Numbered from the stretch's first letter, positions 7,868 to 15,307 are shown. The stretch is DNA of 58,570 nt from VMGX01 sp041658885 (GCA_041658885.1 JBAZZJ010000003.1:1-58570), one strand, 5' to 3'. A program made the numbers and translations. The notes: a model not told the origin generated them from the letters alone.

Positions 7868-8827
7868 TTATTCAAAATATTCTTCTTTAAGAGAAGATAT
7901 TTTACTCTTTCCTTCTTTGTAAACAGAATTGCCACCGTTATCAAACATTAAAAATCTGTATTCAAACTCTGTGTTGTTAGTATAAGAAGGACGTAAAATT
8001 GTAAATATATATGGATTATAATATTTTGTATCTTCTATATATTTTTTACTTTCCATGTCGTATACAATGTTTCTTCCTGTTTGCCATTCTCTTTCGTTAC
8101 TATAGCGATAATCAATTGTTCCTTTTATATCTTCATCAGCAAATATCGTAATTTTAAGAACACTCTCATTGATTCCATTGACTATTTTTACTCCAAGAAT
8201 TTTTGGACTAATATTGTCGGTCGGTGTTAAAACTTCTTTTTGTTCCGAGGATATATAATCTCCGTTTTCTGAGGTAAATTCAATAATATAAAAATATTTT
8301 TTTGAAGGAGCTGTGGTAACTATTTGCTCATGAATATTATTAAGTTTCGTTGTAATAACTAGATTTCCTGTTGGTGTATTCGTTGGCCATATTGATAATT
8401 TTCCTACAGAAGGAATGTTTGTCTTCCATTTGAATAAAATCTCATTAGCAGAAGGTACTGCTGATATGCTTTCAATAATTAATTTAGGTATAATTGTTTT
8501 TGATTTTCCTTCTAGTTTCTTTTCTTGTAAATTTTGAACCGTTGGTGTCATTTGTTTTGATACAGGCAAAATTGCATTTTGTTTTTTTAATGCTTCAACT
8601 TCTTTCTTCAATTGTATAATTTCTTCTTCGGGTTTTGTGTTTACGGTTTTAGTAGTAGATGTCGCCTGCGTTGTTTTTCTAATTTGTGTTTGTTCTGTTT
8701 TAGGTTCTGATTTAAAAATTTTCCATATATTCCAACTCAATGGATTCCACCAGGAAGCAAAAGTTATCTGTGGGATAATGAGTATTCCAACAAGTATAAT
8801 TCCTAATGTTTTATATTTTGTTTTCAT
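7868..8827 (-). CDS. Secreted/anchored protein with fibronectin-like domain
   Basis: Function unknown. The 319 residues begin with a typical signal peptide (MKTKYKTLGIILVGILIIPQ, cleavage likely after FAS) followed at once by WWNPLSW, a motif I associate with exported proteins of this bacterial group. A Thr/Lys-rich linker and a short coiled coil (EEEIIQLKKEVEALKKQN, about 68-85) follow, then one or two beta-sandwich domains of fibronectin III type (about 110-205 and 205-310), with the usual ILFKWKTN and YFYIIEFTSENG strand patterns. Probably a cell-surface adhesion or envelope component. Single gene. Confidence 0.6.
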   Translation of the reverse strand: MKTKYKTLGIILVGILIIPQITFASWWNPLSWNIWKIFKSEPKTEQTQIRKTTQATSTTKTVNTKPEEEIIQLKKEVEALKKQNAILPVSKQMTPTVQNLQEKKLEGKSKTIIPKLIIESISAVPSANEILFKWKTNIPSVGKLSIWPTNTPTGNLVITTKLNNIHEQIVTTAPSKKYFYIIEFTSENGDYISSEQKEVLTPTDNISPKILGVKIVNGINESVLKITIFADEDIKGTIDYRYSNEREWQTGRNIVYDMESKKYIEDTKYYNPYIFTILRPSYTNNTEFEYRFLMFDNGGNSVYKEGKSKISSLKEEYFE

Positions 8828-8859
8828 AAATTTAAAAATTAATTTTTAAATTTCCTTTG

Positions 8860-8932
8860 TGCGTGCGGAGGGACTTGAACCCCCAACCAATCGAGTATAA
8901 GTCGAACGCTCTACCAATTGAGCTACGCACGC
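8860..8932 (-). tRNA. tRNA-Ile (anticodon TAT)
   Basis: The reverse complement folds as a cloverleaf: acceptor GCGTGCG/CGCACGC with discriminator A, D arm GCTC...GAGC, anticodon loop CTTATAC with anticodon TAT, T arm GGGGG-TTCAAGT-CCCTC. It would read AUA codons directly, which are common in this AT-rich genome. The outermost anticodon-stem pair (27-43) is T-T. CCA is not encoded. Confidence 0.85.
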
Positions 8933-9000
8933 GTTATTAAACAAAAATATTCTATCATAATTTCATATTTTTGACATATTAAAATCCATACAACCATTCA

Positions 9001-9030
9001 CCCCAGTACCACAATAAATTGGCTACGGGG
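9001..9030. repeat. CCCCAGTACC/GGCTACGGGG palindrome
   Basis: A 30-bp unit with ends CCCCAGTAC and GCTACGGGG. Related copies are at 2896-2930, 7740-7769, 11232-11266, 23886-23917 and 47165-47197. The phrase AACTATCCCCTTATTCCGT lies next to both this copy and the one at 7740. The rest of 8933-9198 holds a CACTTTCTAATT hairpin (9105-9143) and four to five tandem TTTGGTGAT units (9156-9192). Confidence 0.6.
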
Positions 9031-9198
9031 TAAAATTGAATAGTTATATATAAACTATCCCCTTATTCCGTTGGATTTGAGAATAGAAAATAATTAGTAT
9101 TTTCAAAATCACTTTCTAATTCGCGCGAATTAGAAAGTGGTTTTATGTTTTTACGATTTAGTGATTTGGTGATTTGGTGATTTGGTGATTTGGTGATT

Positions 9199-11139
9199 TT
9201 ATGGTTTTAATATTGAAATTTCTTTTTTAGGAGTTATGCCATTTGCAACCAAAAGTTTTTCAAATTCATCCCTTTCAATCGTTTCTTCCGTAATAAGTTT
9301 TTGTGCAATTTGTTCCAACAACTTCATGTGTGTTTTTACCGTCTTTTCTGCTCTGTTGTGTGCTTCTTTCATTAATCCAATTACTTCGCTATCAATTTCG
9401 GCTGTAATTTTTTCAGAATATTCTTTTTCTGAGACTACTCTGTTTCCACGCAACATAATTCCAATTTCTTCTTCAAATGCAACCGAGCCAAGTTTGTCAG
9501 ACATTCCATATTTTGTAACCATATCGCGAGCTACTGCAGAAGCGATCTGTAAATCATTTGATGAGCCGGTTGTAATATCATCAAAAATTAATTTTTCAGT
9601 AACATATCCTCCAAGAGAAACTGCCAAATCATCAAGAAAATCTTTTTTGGACCTTAATCGTTTTTCTTCAATTGGTAAGTGAAGTGTGTATCCAGCAGCG
9701 TGTCCGCGTGAAATTATTGAAATTTTATGAACTGGGTCCGCGTGTTCCAAAATAGAAGCAACCAACGCGTGTCCTGCTTCATGATAGGCTGTAATTTCTT
9801 TTTCCTTTTTTATAAGCAAATGGCTTTTTCTTTCCGGACCCAACATAACCTTTTCAATTGAACGAACAAAATCAAATTGAGCAATCTTTTTTCTGTCTTC
9901 GCGTGCCGCAAGAATTGCCGCTTCATTAACAAGTGAATAAATATCTGCACCTGAAAATCCCGGCGTTCTTTCCGCAATAATTCTCATATTTACATCTTCG
10001 GCTAATTGTTTTTTGCGAATATGAATTCCTAAAATTGCTTCTCTGTCATCTCTGTCTGGCAAATCAATCACAACTCTGCGGTCAAATCTTCCCGGACGCA
10101 AAAGTGCTGGATCAAGAACATCTGGCCTATTACTTGCAGCCATAATTATTACTTTTTCGTTTTGTTCAAACCCGTCCATTTCAACAAGAATCTGATTTAA
10201 TGTTTGTTCTCTTTCGTCATTTCCCCCACCAACTCCAGTTCCACGAACACGCCCAACCGCATCAATTTCATCAACAAATATGATTGAGGGGGCGGCTTGT
10301 TTTGCCATTTTAAATAAATCACGGACACGGCTCGCGCCGACTCCAACGAACATCTCAACAAATTCAGAACCAGAGATTGAAAAGAAAGGCACCTGCGCTT
10401 CACCCGCAACGGCGCGAGCCAAAAGTGTTTTCCCTGTCCCAGGAGCTCCCATTAGCAAAACCCCTTTAGGAATTTGTGCACCTATATCTAAAAATTTTTT
10501 AGGATTTTTTAAAAAATCAACAATTTCACGTAATTCTTCTTTTGCTTCCTTTGCTCCAGCAACATCTTCAAAAGTAATTCTTTGTTTTGTGTCTTTTGGA
10601 TCAGTTATTCTCGCGCGAGATTGTCCAAAATTAAATGCCTGTGCTCCAGCCCCCTTAACCTGTCTAGATAACATCCAAACAAAAAACAAAATAAATAAAA
10701 TAGGCAAAAGAAATGGTGCGAGATTTAAAACCCAATACCAAAGTCCTGTTTGGGTTTTAATTTCTATTTTTAGATTATTTAACGTTTTCAAATCAACACC
10801 ATAGTTTAAAAGTGTTTGTGTGAGGGCTGTCTCATTTTCTTTCATTGTTTCTTTTTTAGTCCCGTCAATAAAAAGCGCTTCAACTTTATTTTCTTGTACA
10901 ACTATTTCTTTTATTTTGCCTTCATTTATATTTTGAGCTAACTCTGAAATAGAAATATTTTCAGGTTTTTTTTCACCTTCTGTAAATGCTGAATAAATAG
11001 TTGCTATTACTAAAAATATTAAAACTACACTCAAAAAATTACTGATGAACTTCACTCCTTTGGGGGATTTCATATTTGGCAATTTACCAAGTTTCTTAGG
11101 CATTTTCTTAATTTTTCTTATTTTAAATTGTAATTTCAT
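9199..11139 (-). CDS. ftsH: ATP-dependent zinc metalloprotease FtsH
   Basis: A membrane-anchored hexameric AAA+ protease that degrades misfolded membrane and regulatory proteins. The 646 residues have two membrane segments (about 31-52 and 133-157) enclosing the periplasmic domain, then the AAA module with Walker A GAPGTGKT near 230, Walker B IIFVDEIDAVG, the second region of homology ALLRPGRFDRR, and the peptidase site HEAGHA near 452. The start at MKLQFKIRK gives a longer basic N-terminus than usual; a Met 12 residues later is an alternative. It stands alone between tRNA-Ile and a hypothetical gene. Confidence 0.96.
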   Translation of the reverse strand: MKLQFKIRKIKKMPKKLGKLPNMKSPKGVKFISNFLSVVLIFLVIATIYSAFTEGEKKPENISISELAQNINEGKIKEIVVQENKVEALFIDGTKKETMKENETALTQTLLNYGVDLKTLNNLKIEIKTQTGLWYWVLNLAPFLLPILFILFFVWMLSRQVKGAGAQAFNFGQSRARITDPKDTKQRITFEDVAGAKEAKEELREIVDFLKNPKKFLDIGAQIPKGVLLMGAPGTGKTLLARAVAGEAQVPFFSISGSEFVEMFVGVGASRVRDLFKMAKQAAPSIIFVDEIDAVGRVRGTGVGGGNDEREQTLNQILVEMDGFEQNEKVIIMAASNRPDVLDPALLRPGRFDRRVVIDLPDRDDREAILGIHIRKKQLAEDVNMRIIAERTPGFSGADIYSLVNEAAILAAREDRKKIAQFDFVRSIEKVMLGPERKSHLLIKKEKEITAYHEAGHALVASILEHADPVHKISIISRGHAAGYTLHLPIEEKRLRSKKDFLDDLAVSLGGYVTEKLIFDDITTGSSNDLQIASAVARDMVTKYGMSDKLGSVAFEEEIGIMLRGNRVVSEKEYSEKITAEIDSEVIGLMKEAHNRAEKTVKTHMKLLEQIAQKLITEETIERDEFEKLLVANGITPKKEISILKP

Positions 11140-11231
11140 AGGTTAGGGTATTATACATAAAAATCATAAAAGCATAAAATCATAAAAACACTAGAACAAA
11201 AAATAAAGAAACTTAAAAACTAAAAAATTTA

Positions 11232-11266
11232 CCCCGTAGCTCAGTCGAGGCCTGATGGTACTGGGG
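11232..11266. repeat. CCCCGTAGC/GTACTGGGG palindrome
   Basis: The ends CCCCGTAGCTCAG and CTGATGGTACTGGGG pair imperfectly. In reverse complement it closely matches the palindrome inserted in the broken 5S copy at 2896-2930. Confidence 0.6.
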
Positions 11267-11345
11267 CAATAAAACGAGAAAGCAAAAAGAAAAATTAAAA
11301 AAGAATTAAAAAAGGCGCGTGTAAACGCGCCTGATTAAACTAAAC

Positions 11346-11762
11346 TTACAATTCATCTTTAAACACATCCCATATCATTTTCTTGGCAGTATAATATGAC
11401 ATCGTCGTCTGAAAATTCAAGATAAAAATTTTACAATATTCATCAGACAACAAATTCTCGGGTGACAAAATTCTGATTTCATTCCACGGATCTGCGTTTG
11501 GTAAACCAGGAATTGGAAATCCATCTATTTCAAAATTATCTCCAAAATAGAAACTTTTTATACATTCCCCCTCTTTTGTCAGATAAATTGTATGGGGACC
11601 AAACCCAAAACTTGATTTAACAATTAGAAACCCTATGCCGTGTTCATTGTCTTTTGGGTCTAAAAAAATAGCTCTTTTTGTTATGGTGTGAATTCTGTTG
11701 TTATGACCATCGTCATCTCTCTCCGTAAAGGAATACTCAATCAATTTTGTCTTATTAGGCAT
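11346..11762 (-). CDS. Hypothetical protein
   Basis: Not recognised. 138 residues, soluble, acidic and rich in aromatic residues. It has a strong ribosome binding site (AAGGAGGACAAG before the ATG) and a promoter with TTGACA and TATTGT 17 bp apart at 11812-11840, so it is clearly expressed. The segment GIGFLIVKSSFGFGPHTIYL and the C-terminal helix YYTAKKMIWDVF stand out, but no motif identifies a function. It is divergent from smpB. Confidence 0.7.
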   Translation of the reverse strand: MPNKTKLIEYSFTERDDDGHNNRIHTITKRAIFLDPKDNEHGIGFLIVKSSFGFGPHTIYLTKEGECIKSFYFGDNFEIDGFPIPGLPNADPWNEIRILSPENLLSDEYCKIFILNFQTTMSYYTAKKMIWDVFKDEL

Positions 11763-11811
11763 CTTGTCCTCCTTTTTAATTTAAATTTTAATTATTAACT
11801 TTCCGTCTGAG

Positions 11812-11840
11812 ACAATACACTCTTTTTGTGTATGTGTCAA
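11812..11840 (-). promoter_or_regulatory. Promoter of hypothetical gene
   Basis: Minus strand TTGACA (11835-11840), 17-bp spacer, TATTGT (11812-11817), 50 bp upstream of the start codon at 11762. Confidence 0.65.
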
Positions 11841-11896
11841 TTATTACATTTTTGTTTATCAATAATTGTTTTATACTATCTGTGAGCTAAAAATGT

Positions 11897-12343
11897 ATGG
11901 AAAAAATTTTATACAATAGAAAAGCGAGTTTTAATTACGAAATTCTTGATAAATTTAATGCAGGAATTGAGCTTTTTGGACATGAAGTGAAGTCTCTCAA
12001 AAATCACCATGGCTCTCTTGAAGGAGCTTACGTTTCAATTGATTCTGGACAAATATTTCTTGTTGGAGCACATATACCTGCTTATCAACCAAACAATACA
12101 CCAGAAAATTATGACCCTTATAGAAGAAGAAAGTTATTACTGCACAAAGAAGAGATAAAAAAACTTTTTGAATCAAGCGAACAAAAGGGGTTGACAATAG
12201 TACCTATATCAATATATAATACTGGAAACAAATTGAAGGTTGAAATTGCTGTCTCTCGCGGAAAGAAGAAGTATGACAAAAGAGAGACGATAAAGAAGAG
12301 AGATAACGATAGAGATATCAGAAGAACTTTGACAATTAAATAG
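11897..12343 (+). CDS. smpB: SsrA-binding protein SmpB
   Basis: SmpB binds tmRNA and places it in stalled ribosomes to start trans-translation. The 148 residues show the family core: NRKASFNYEI, the HEVKSLK motif, GSLEGAYVSI, AHIPAYQP and the basic C-terminal tail GKKKYDKRETIKKRD, which enters the mRNA channel. The gene lies 72 bp upstream of ssrA on the same strand, so the two partners form one functional locus. The start ATG has no clear Shine-Dalgarno sequence. Confidence 0.95.
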   Translation: MEKILYNRKASFNYEILDKFNAGIELFGHEVKSLKNHHGSLEGAYVSIDSGQIFLVGAHIPAYQPNNTPENYDPYRRRKLLLHKEEIKKLFESSEQKGLTIVPISIYNTGNKLKVEIAVSRGKKKYDKRETIKKRDNDRDIRRTLTIK

Positions 12344-12414
12344 CCGGTCAATCGCTTAAAGCATATTTATTTTTTATATTCCTTATTGTTAGCGAAATTT
12401 TAAATATGTTTTGA

Positions 12415-12798
12415 GGGGATGATCGGCCTTGATAAGAAATCTATTTTGATATGTGCAAGGTAAGAGTTTTCGGAACTCTTTAACAAACTGAAAAAATAAG
12501 TGCAGAGAAATCTGTAGCGTCACCTTATTTTAATAAGTTGGCGTTCGTCTACGCTTAAAGTCTAGACGGCATTGGTCTATCAGAAGTTCGATATGGTAAA
12601 ACTAATGTTATAAAATTCGAACTAGGAATTGTGAATTTTCCAACATAATTCCGAGAGCCGAGAGGCAAAAGGAAATCGGTTTTTGAATGTTTTGTTTATT
12701 TTTTAGTTCAAATACTTAAACCACAAAATAAACTAAATCTTGTAGACGTATATCAGAACTTTTTTTACACGGCGGTTCGATTCCGCCCATCTCCACCA
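12415..12798 (+). ncRNA. ssrA: Transfer-messenger RNA (tmRNA)
   Basis: The 5' end GGGGATG pairs with CATCTCC near the 3' end, followed by ACCA; the T arm GGCGGTTCGATTCCGCC precedes it. Pseudoknot-like segments (GTCTAGAC, TTCGATATGG and others) lie between. The best resume codon is GCA at 12502, giving the tag AEKSVASPYFNKLAFVYA and TAA at 12556. A terminal -FVYA is unlike the usual -LAA. CCA is encoded. It sits next to smpB. Confidence 0.93.
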
Positions 12799-12805
12799 AA
12801 ATTAG

Positions 12806-12838
12806 AATGAGCCACTACAAAAGTAGTGGCTCATTTTG
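12806..12838 (+). terminator. tmRNA terminator
   Basis: GAGCCACTAC and GTAGTGGCTC pair around AAAA, followed by ATTTTGTG, 8 bp after the tmRNA CCA end. Confidence 0.75.
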
Positions 12839-12846
12839 TGTTTGTA

Positions 12847-12875
12847 TTGACTTACAAAACAAAAAGGAATATATT
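12847..12875 (+). promoter_or_regulatory. Promoter of hypothetical gene
   Basis: TTGACT (12847-12852), 17 bp, TATATT (12870-12875), 42 bp before the ATG at 12918. Confidence 0.65.
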
Positions 12876-12917
12876 CCAATTAGAATAATTAACTTTCTTT
12901 AATAATTTGGAGCTAAA

Positions 12918-13277
12918 ATGCACAAAAAATATGTTCTTTTTGTTATTTCCGACCGACCACTAAATCTTGGAAAAGAATTGATCGAGAAATTGTCTGACGA
13001 TGTTTCAACACAACATTTCATATATGAAGATTTAGATTTAAACGGAGGACTTAGTGGAACGGACGAAATGTATGTTGAAAAAAACTTACCGCTACATTCT
13101 CGCGAGAATGATGCAATTACTTATACGGGTAGAGGCGAAATTGTATCAATGGTAATAATAAGTTTTTTAAAAGACATGGTTCGTTCTGTTTTTGGATATC
13201 TACCGCATTACAGAAAGGGTCCAGAGCAAAAACAAAAAACCGTTGAAGCAATGTTAAAAACTGATTCCGGCGGTTAA
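12918..13277 (+). CDS. Hypothetical protein
   Basis: Not recognised. 119 residues preceded by TTTGGAG eight bases before the ATG, with its own promoter and terminator. The N-terminus KKYVLFVISDRPLN looks like a first beta-strand and loop of an alpha/beta fold. The middle is acidic (YEDLDLNGGLSGTDEMYVE) and the C-terminus basic. It contains no membrane segment or cysteines. It could be a small nucleotide- or protein-binding module, but nothing proves this. Confidence 0.65.
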   Translation: MHKKYVLFVISDRPLNLGKELIEKLSDDVSTQHFIYEDLDLNGGLSGTDEMYVEKNLPLHSRENDAITYTGRGEIVSMVIISFLKDMVRSVFGYLPHYRKGPEQKQKTVEAMLKTDSGG

Positions 13278-13285
13278 GATTTAAT

Positions 13286-13318
13286 AGGTGTAATTGTAAA
13301 AAATTACACCTTTTTTAT
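13286..13318 (+). terminator. Intrinsic terminator
   Basis: AGGTGTAATT and AATTACACCT pair around GTAAAA and are followed by TTTTTATTT, just after the gene ending at 13277. Confidence 0.75.
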
Positions 13319-13320
13319 TT

Positions 13321-13391
13321 ACCCTATTAAATCCTGTCTCGCCCGTACGGGCAAAGCGGGAATTCGTCGAAGGCGAATTATTTAATTGGGT
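13321..13391. repeat. ACCCTRTTAAAT inverted-repeat element
   Basis: Ends ACCCTATTAAAT and ATTTAATTGGGT, with inner hairpins CCCGTACGGG and AATTCGTCGAAGGCGAATT. Members with the same ends lie at 20276-20327 and, inside the ruvX coding sequence, at 57088-57143. Confidence 0.65.
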
Positions 13392-13419
13392 TGAAAAAAA
13401 AATAATATAGTGATACTAT
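13391..13419 (+). promoter_or_regulatory. Promoter of candidate ncRNA
   Basis: TTGAAA (13391-13396), 17 bp, TACTAT (13414-13419). Confidence 0.55.
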
Positions 13420-13425
13420 TGTTCT

Positions 13426-13572
13426 AAAGTTCTTTTGAACAGGGTGTGGCTATAGCTTGGCACATTCAAGAGATTAAAAAGGTGGGCTAGTTTTATCATT
13501 CACTTTTTTAATTCTGTCGTTCATTCGTTTGCGGGTTTGAGAGAGCAATTCTCCCGCAAACGATTTTTATTT
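13426..13572 (+). ncRNA. Candidate ncRNA with tRNA-like 5' part
   Basis: About 140 nt between a promoter and a strong terminator (CGTTTGCGGG / CCCGCAAACG, 13526-13561, then T-rich). There is no plausible ORF. The segment AGGGTGTGGCTATAGCTTGG closely resembles the acceptor-D arm of a bacterial tRNA-Pro, but the rest does not complete a cloverleaf. It may be a tRNA-derived regulatory RNA or a decayed tRNA. A second hairpin (CCCCGCT/AGCGGGG) lies at about 13589-13617. Confidence 0.45.
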
Positions 13573-13777
13573 TCCAAAAAATAAAGAGCCCCGCTGTTTT
13601 CTTGGAAAAGCGGGGTAAATGTAACGACTATATTTTTTGAGAATCCAGCTCCATTTTCATGTTTTTGTTTTTGAATTGTTAAAATAAAAAATTTCTTCGA
13701 ATTTTTTAATCTTAAAATTCTTTACAAAAAATATAAAAATGGGGTTGGATAAAAATAACCAATATCTGGAGGTGTTT

Positions 13778-13855
13778 ATGCGAAAGCATGTTCCAATAAT
13801 TCAGTGGTCTTTCCCTGCGGTTCTGCACTGTAATTGTGGATGTGGAAGCGGATAG
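13778..13855 (+). CDS. 25-residue Cys-rich small ORF
   Basis: The ATG has a strong ribosome binding site (CTGGAGGTGTTT) and the ORF ends TAG three bases before a strong terminator (13859-13889). The predicted peptide has an N-terminal part MRKHVPIIQWSF and a C-terminal HCNCGCGSG with three cysteines and one histidine. This layout suits a metal-binding micropeptide, a leader peptide or a modified-peptide precursor. No maturation gene is adjacent. Function unknown. Confidence 0.45.
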   Translation: MRKHVPIIQWSFPAVLHCNCGCGSG

Positions 13856-13858
13856 TTT

Positions 13859-13896
13859 GGGGATGACGATTTTTAAAATCGTCATCCCCTGTTTTT
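13859..13896 (+). terminator. Intrinsic terminator
   Basis: GGGGATGACGATTTT and AAAATCGTCATCCCC pair perfectly and are followed by TGTTTTTTG. Confidence 0.8.
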
Positions 13897-13914
13897 TGCA
13901 AAAAAGAAAAACCC

Positions 13915-13942
13915 TTGACATAAATTCAAAAAAATATAGAAT
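13915..13942 (+). promoter_or_regulatory. Promoter of hypothetical gene
   Basis: TTGACA (13915-13920), 16 bp, TAGAAT (13937-13942), about 55 bp before the start at 13998. Confidence 0.65.
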
Positions 13943-13997
13943 GCGGAGAGAAAGTTTAAAATTAATGATTTTTTAAATTTATTAAGGAGTTCTTTTT

Positions 13998-14348
13998 ATG
14001 TTAAAAAAAATAAAAAATTTTTTTAGAAGTCGGACAGTTTATAAAGAAACGGGGATGCAAGTAATTTCTTTCTTTGTTGAAAAAACTTATCCTGTTTTTT
14101 CAGGAACATTCAGTAAGAAAACAAATAAGGAGACATCGTTTGTTGTTGGCAAAACAAAATACGGGTCGGTTAAAATACCCATTAGCGAAAAAGTCTACGC
14201 AATTCTTCAAAAAAAATCGCTCGCAAATCGAAACAAAATTCCTTTTGATATTAGTGTCCGATTGAAAATTCAAGAAATAAAAAAGAAAAATCACAAGGAA
14301 GCAAAGATTTTGGCAGGAATGGTTATTCTTCATGAAAAAAAGCTGTGA
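13998..14348 (+). CDS. Hypothetical protein
   Basis: Not recognised. 116 residues, very basic (Lys-rich), with AGGAG eleven bases before the ATG. The core alternates beta strands (KYGSVKIPISEKVYAIL; IPFDISVRLKIQEI), which suggests a small beta-barrel or nucleic-acid-binding fold. No cysteines or membrane segments. It has its own promoter and a terminator (14371-14407, ATCCCGCCT/AGGTGGGAT) and precedes infC on the same strand but is not in its operon. Confidence 0.65.
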   Translation: MLKKIKNFFRSRTVYKETGMQVISFFVEKTYPVFSGTFSKKTNKETSFVVGKTKYGSVKIPISEKVYAILQKKSLANRNKIPFDISVRLKIQEIKKKNHKEAKILAGMVILHEKKL

Positions 14349-14370
14349 ATGTAAAAATTTTTTATTATTC

Positions 14371-14409
14371 AATCCCGCCTTCTTTTTGTTATAAGAGGTG
14401 GGATTTTTG
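14371..14409 (+). terminator. Intrinsic terminator
   Basis: AATCCCGCCTTCTT and AAGAGGTGGGATT pair imperfectly and are followed by TTTGTTTG. Confidence 0.65.
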
Positions 14410-14410
14410 T

Positions 14411-14439
14411 TTGCTTTAAATAAAGGAATATGTTATAAA
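14411..14439 (+). promoter_or_regulatory. infC operon promoter
   Basis: TTGCTT (14411-14416), exactly 17 bp, TATAAA (14434-14439). It gives a leader of only about 30 nt before the infC TTG start, without a visible Shine-Dalgarno sequence. Confidence 0.65.
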
Positions 14440-14476
14440 TATGCGGTATTTGCTACACTAAATACACTTTAAAAAA

Positions 14477-14992
14477 TTGACGAAAAAATTGGAAAATAGA
14501 ATAAATGGTCAAATAAGAGCCGAGGAATTAAGAATTATAGGGCCAGACGGAGGAAATCTGGGCATAATGAAATTAAAAGATGCTCTTGATAAGGCTAAAG
14601 ATTTAAATTTGGATCTTATTGAAATTTCGCCAACCGCTATTCCACCAATTGCCAAAATTACAGATTACGGCAAGTTTCACTATGAATTAAAGAAGAAATT
14701 GAAAGATTCAAAAGCGAAAACTCATAAAGTTGAAACAAAATCAATTCAAATAAAAGTTGGGACTAGCGAACACGATTTAGAATTAAAAGCAAAAAAGGTT
14801 TCAGAGTGGCTAAAAGAAAAAAACAGGGTAAAAATAGATCTTTTCCTTTTCGGTAGATTAAAATATATGGAAAAAGGTTTTCTCGAGAGCAGAATGGACA
14901 GAATACTTAAATTAATAACTCGAGATTTTAAAGTATCAGATGAAATTAAAAAAAGTCCAAAAGGTTTGTCTATAACTTTGGAGCATAAATAA
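14477..14992 (+). CDS. infC: Translation initiation factor IF-3
   Basis: IF-3 binds the 30S subunit, checks the start codon and keeps subunits apart. The 171 residues have the N-domain (RINGQIRAEELRIIGPDG, LDLIEISPTAIPP), the Lys-rich linker and the C-domain with KVGTSEHDLELKAKKVSEWL and the KSPKGLSITLEHK end. The start is TTG. A rare start codon is usual for infC because IF-3 discriminates against it (autoregulation); in E. coli it is AUU. First gene of infC-rpmI-rplT. Confidence 0.95.
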   Translation: MTKKLENRINGQIRAEELRIIGPDGGNLGIMKLKDALDKAKDLNLDLIEISPTAIPPIAKITDYGKFHYELKKKLKDSKAKTHKVETKSIQIKVGTSEHDLELKAKKVSEWLKEKNRVKIDLFLFGRLKYMEKGFLESRMDRILKLITRDFKVSDEIKKSPKGLSITLEHK

Positions 14993-14999
14993 AATGAAT

Positions 15000-15122
15000 C
15001 CCGTTAGAAGCCGCGGTCACGGTTTAAAAACAGGTTTCAAGTATAAACCCAAAAGTTCGTATTTAAAATTACAAATTTAATCTAAGTAGAGTGCGGTTGA
15101 CCGCGACCTGCTTCTAACGGGG
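15000..15122. repeat. CCCGTTAGAAG element ending on rpmI start codon
   Basis: A 123-bp element with ends CCCGTTAGAAG and CTTCTAACGGGG, plus an inner second pairing (CGCGGTCA near 15012; TGACCGCG near 15100). It fills the whole infC-rpmI spacer; its last G is the first base of the rpmI GTG codon. Relatives: 2590-2643, 55148-55258, 58076-58272 and a half copy at 49487-49518. Confidence 0.75.
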
Positions 15123-15307
15123 TGAAAACAAATAAATCATTTACAAAAAGAATGAGAGTTACAAGAAAGGGAAAAATTATTGTAAAAAAACCCGGTCTTA
15201 ATCATTTCAATGCTAAGGCAAGTTCAAATAAAAAAATGGACAAAAAAAGAAGTGTAAATTTTATTATGACAAATAAAAATAGATCAAGATTTTTACCAAA
15301 TACTTAG
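15122..15307 (+). CDS. rpmI: Ribosomal protein L35
   Basis: A small basic 50S protein. The 61 residues from GTG give MKTNKSFTKRMRVTRKGKI, matching the L35 pattern K-T-(H/N)-K-x-x-x-K-R-(F/M)-x-V-T-x-x-G-K, and end in NKNRSRFLP. Position between infC and rplT is canonical. The initiation codon overlaps the end of an inverted-repeat element, and the GGGG run of that element is the only G-rich sequence before it. Translation may therefore depend on how the element folds. Confidence 0.9.
   Translation: MKTNKSFTKRMRVTRKGKIIVKKPGLNHFNAKASSNKKMDKKRSVNFIMTNKNRSRFLPNT

Noticed and set aside
9156..9192. Tandem TTTGGTGAT units as a possible CRISPR array
   Set aside because: Units are 9 bp, contiguous and without spacers; no cas genes are nearby. 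No CRISPR array was seen anywhere in the window.
13712..13921. Minus-strand 69-codon frame over the Cys-rich micro-ORF
   Set aside because: It lies across a terminator and promoter and has no initiation signal; the plus-strand ORF has a strong ribosome binding site.
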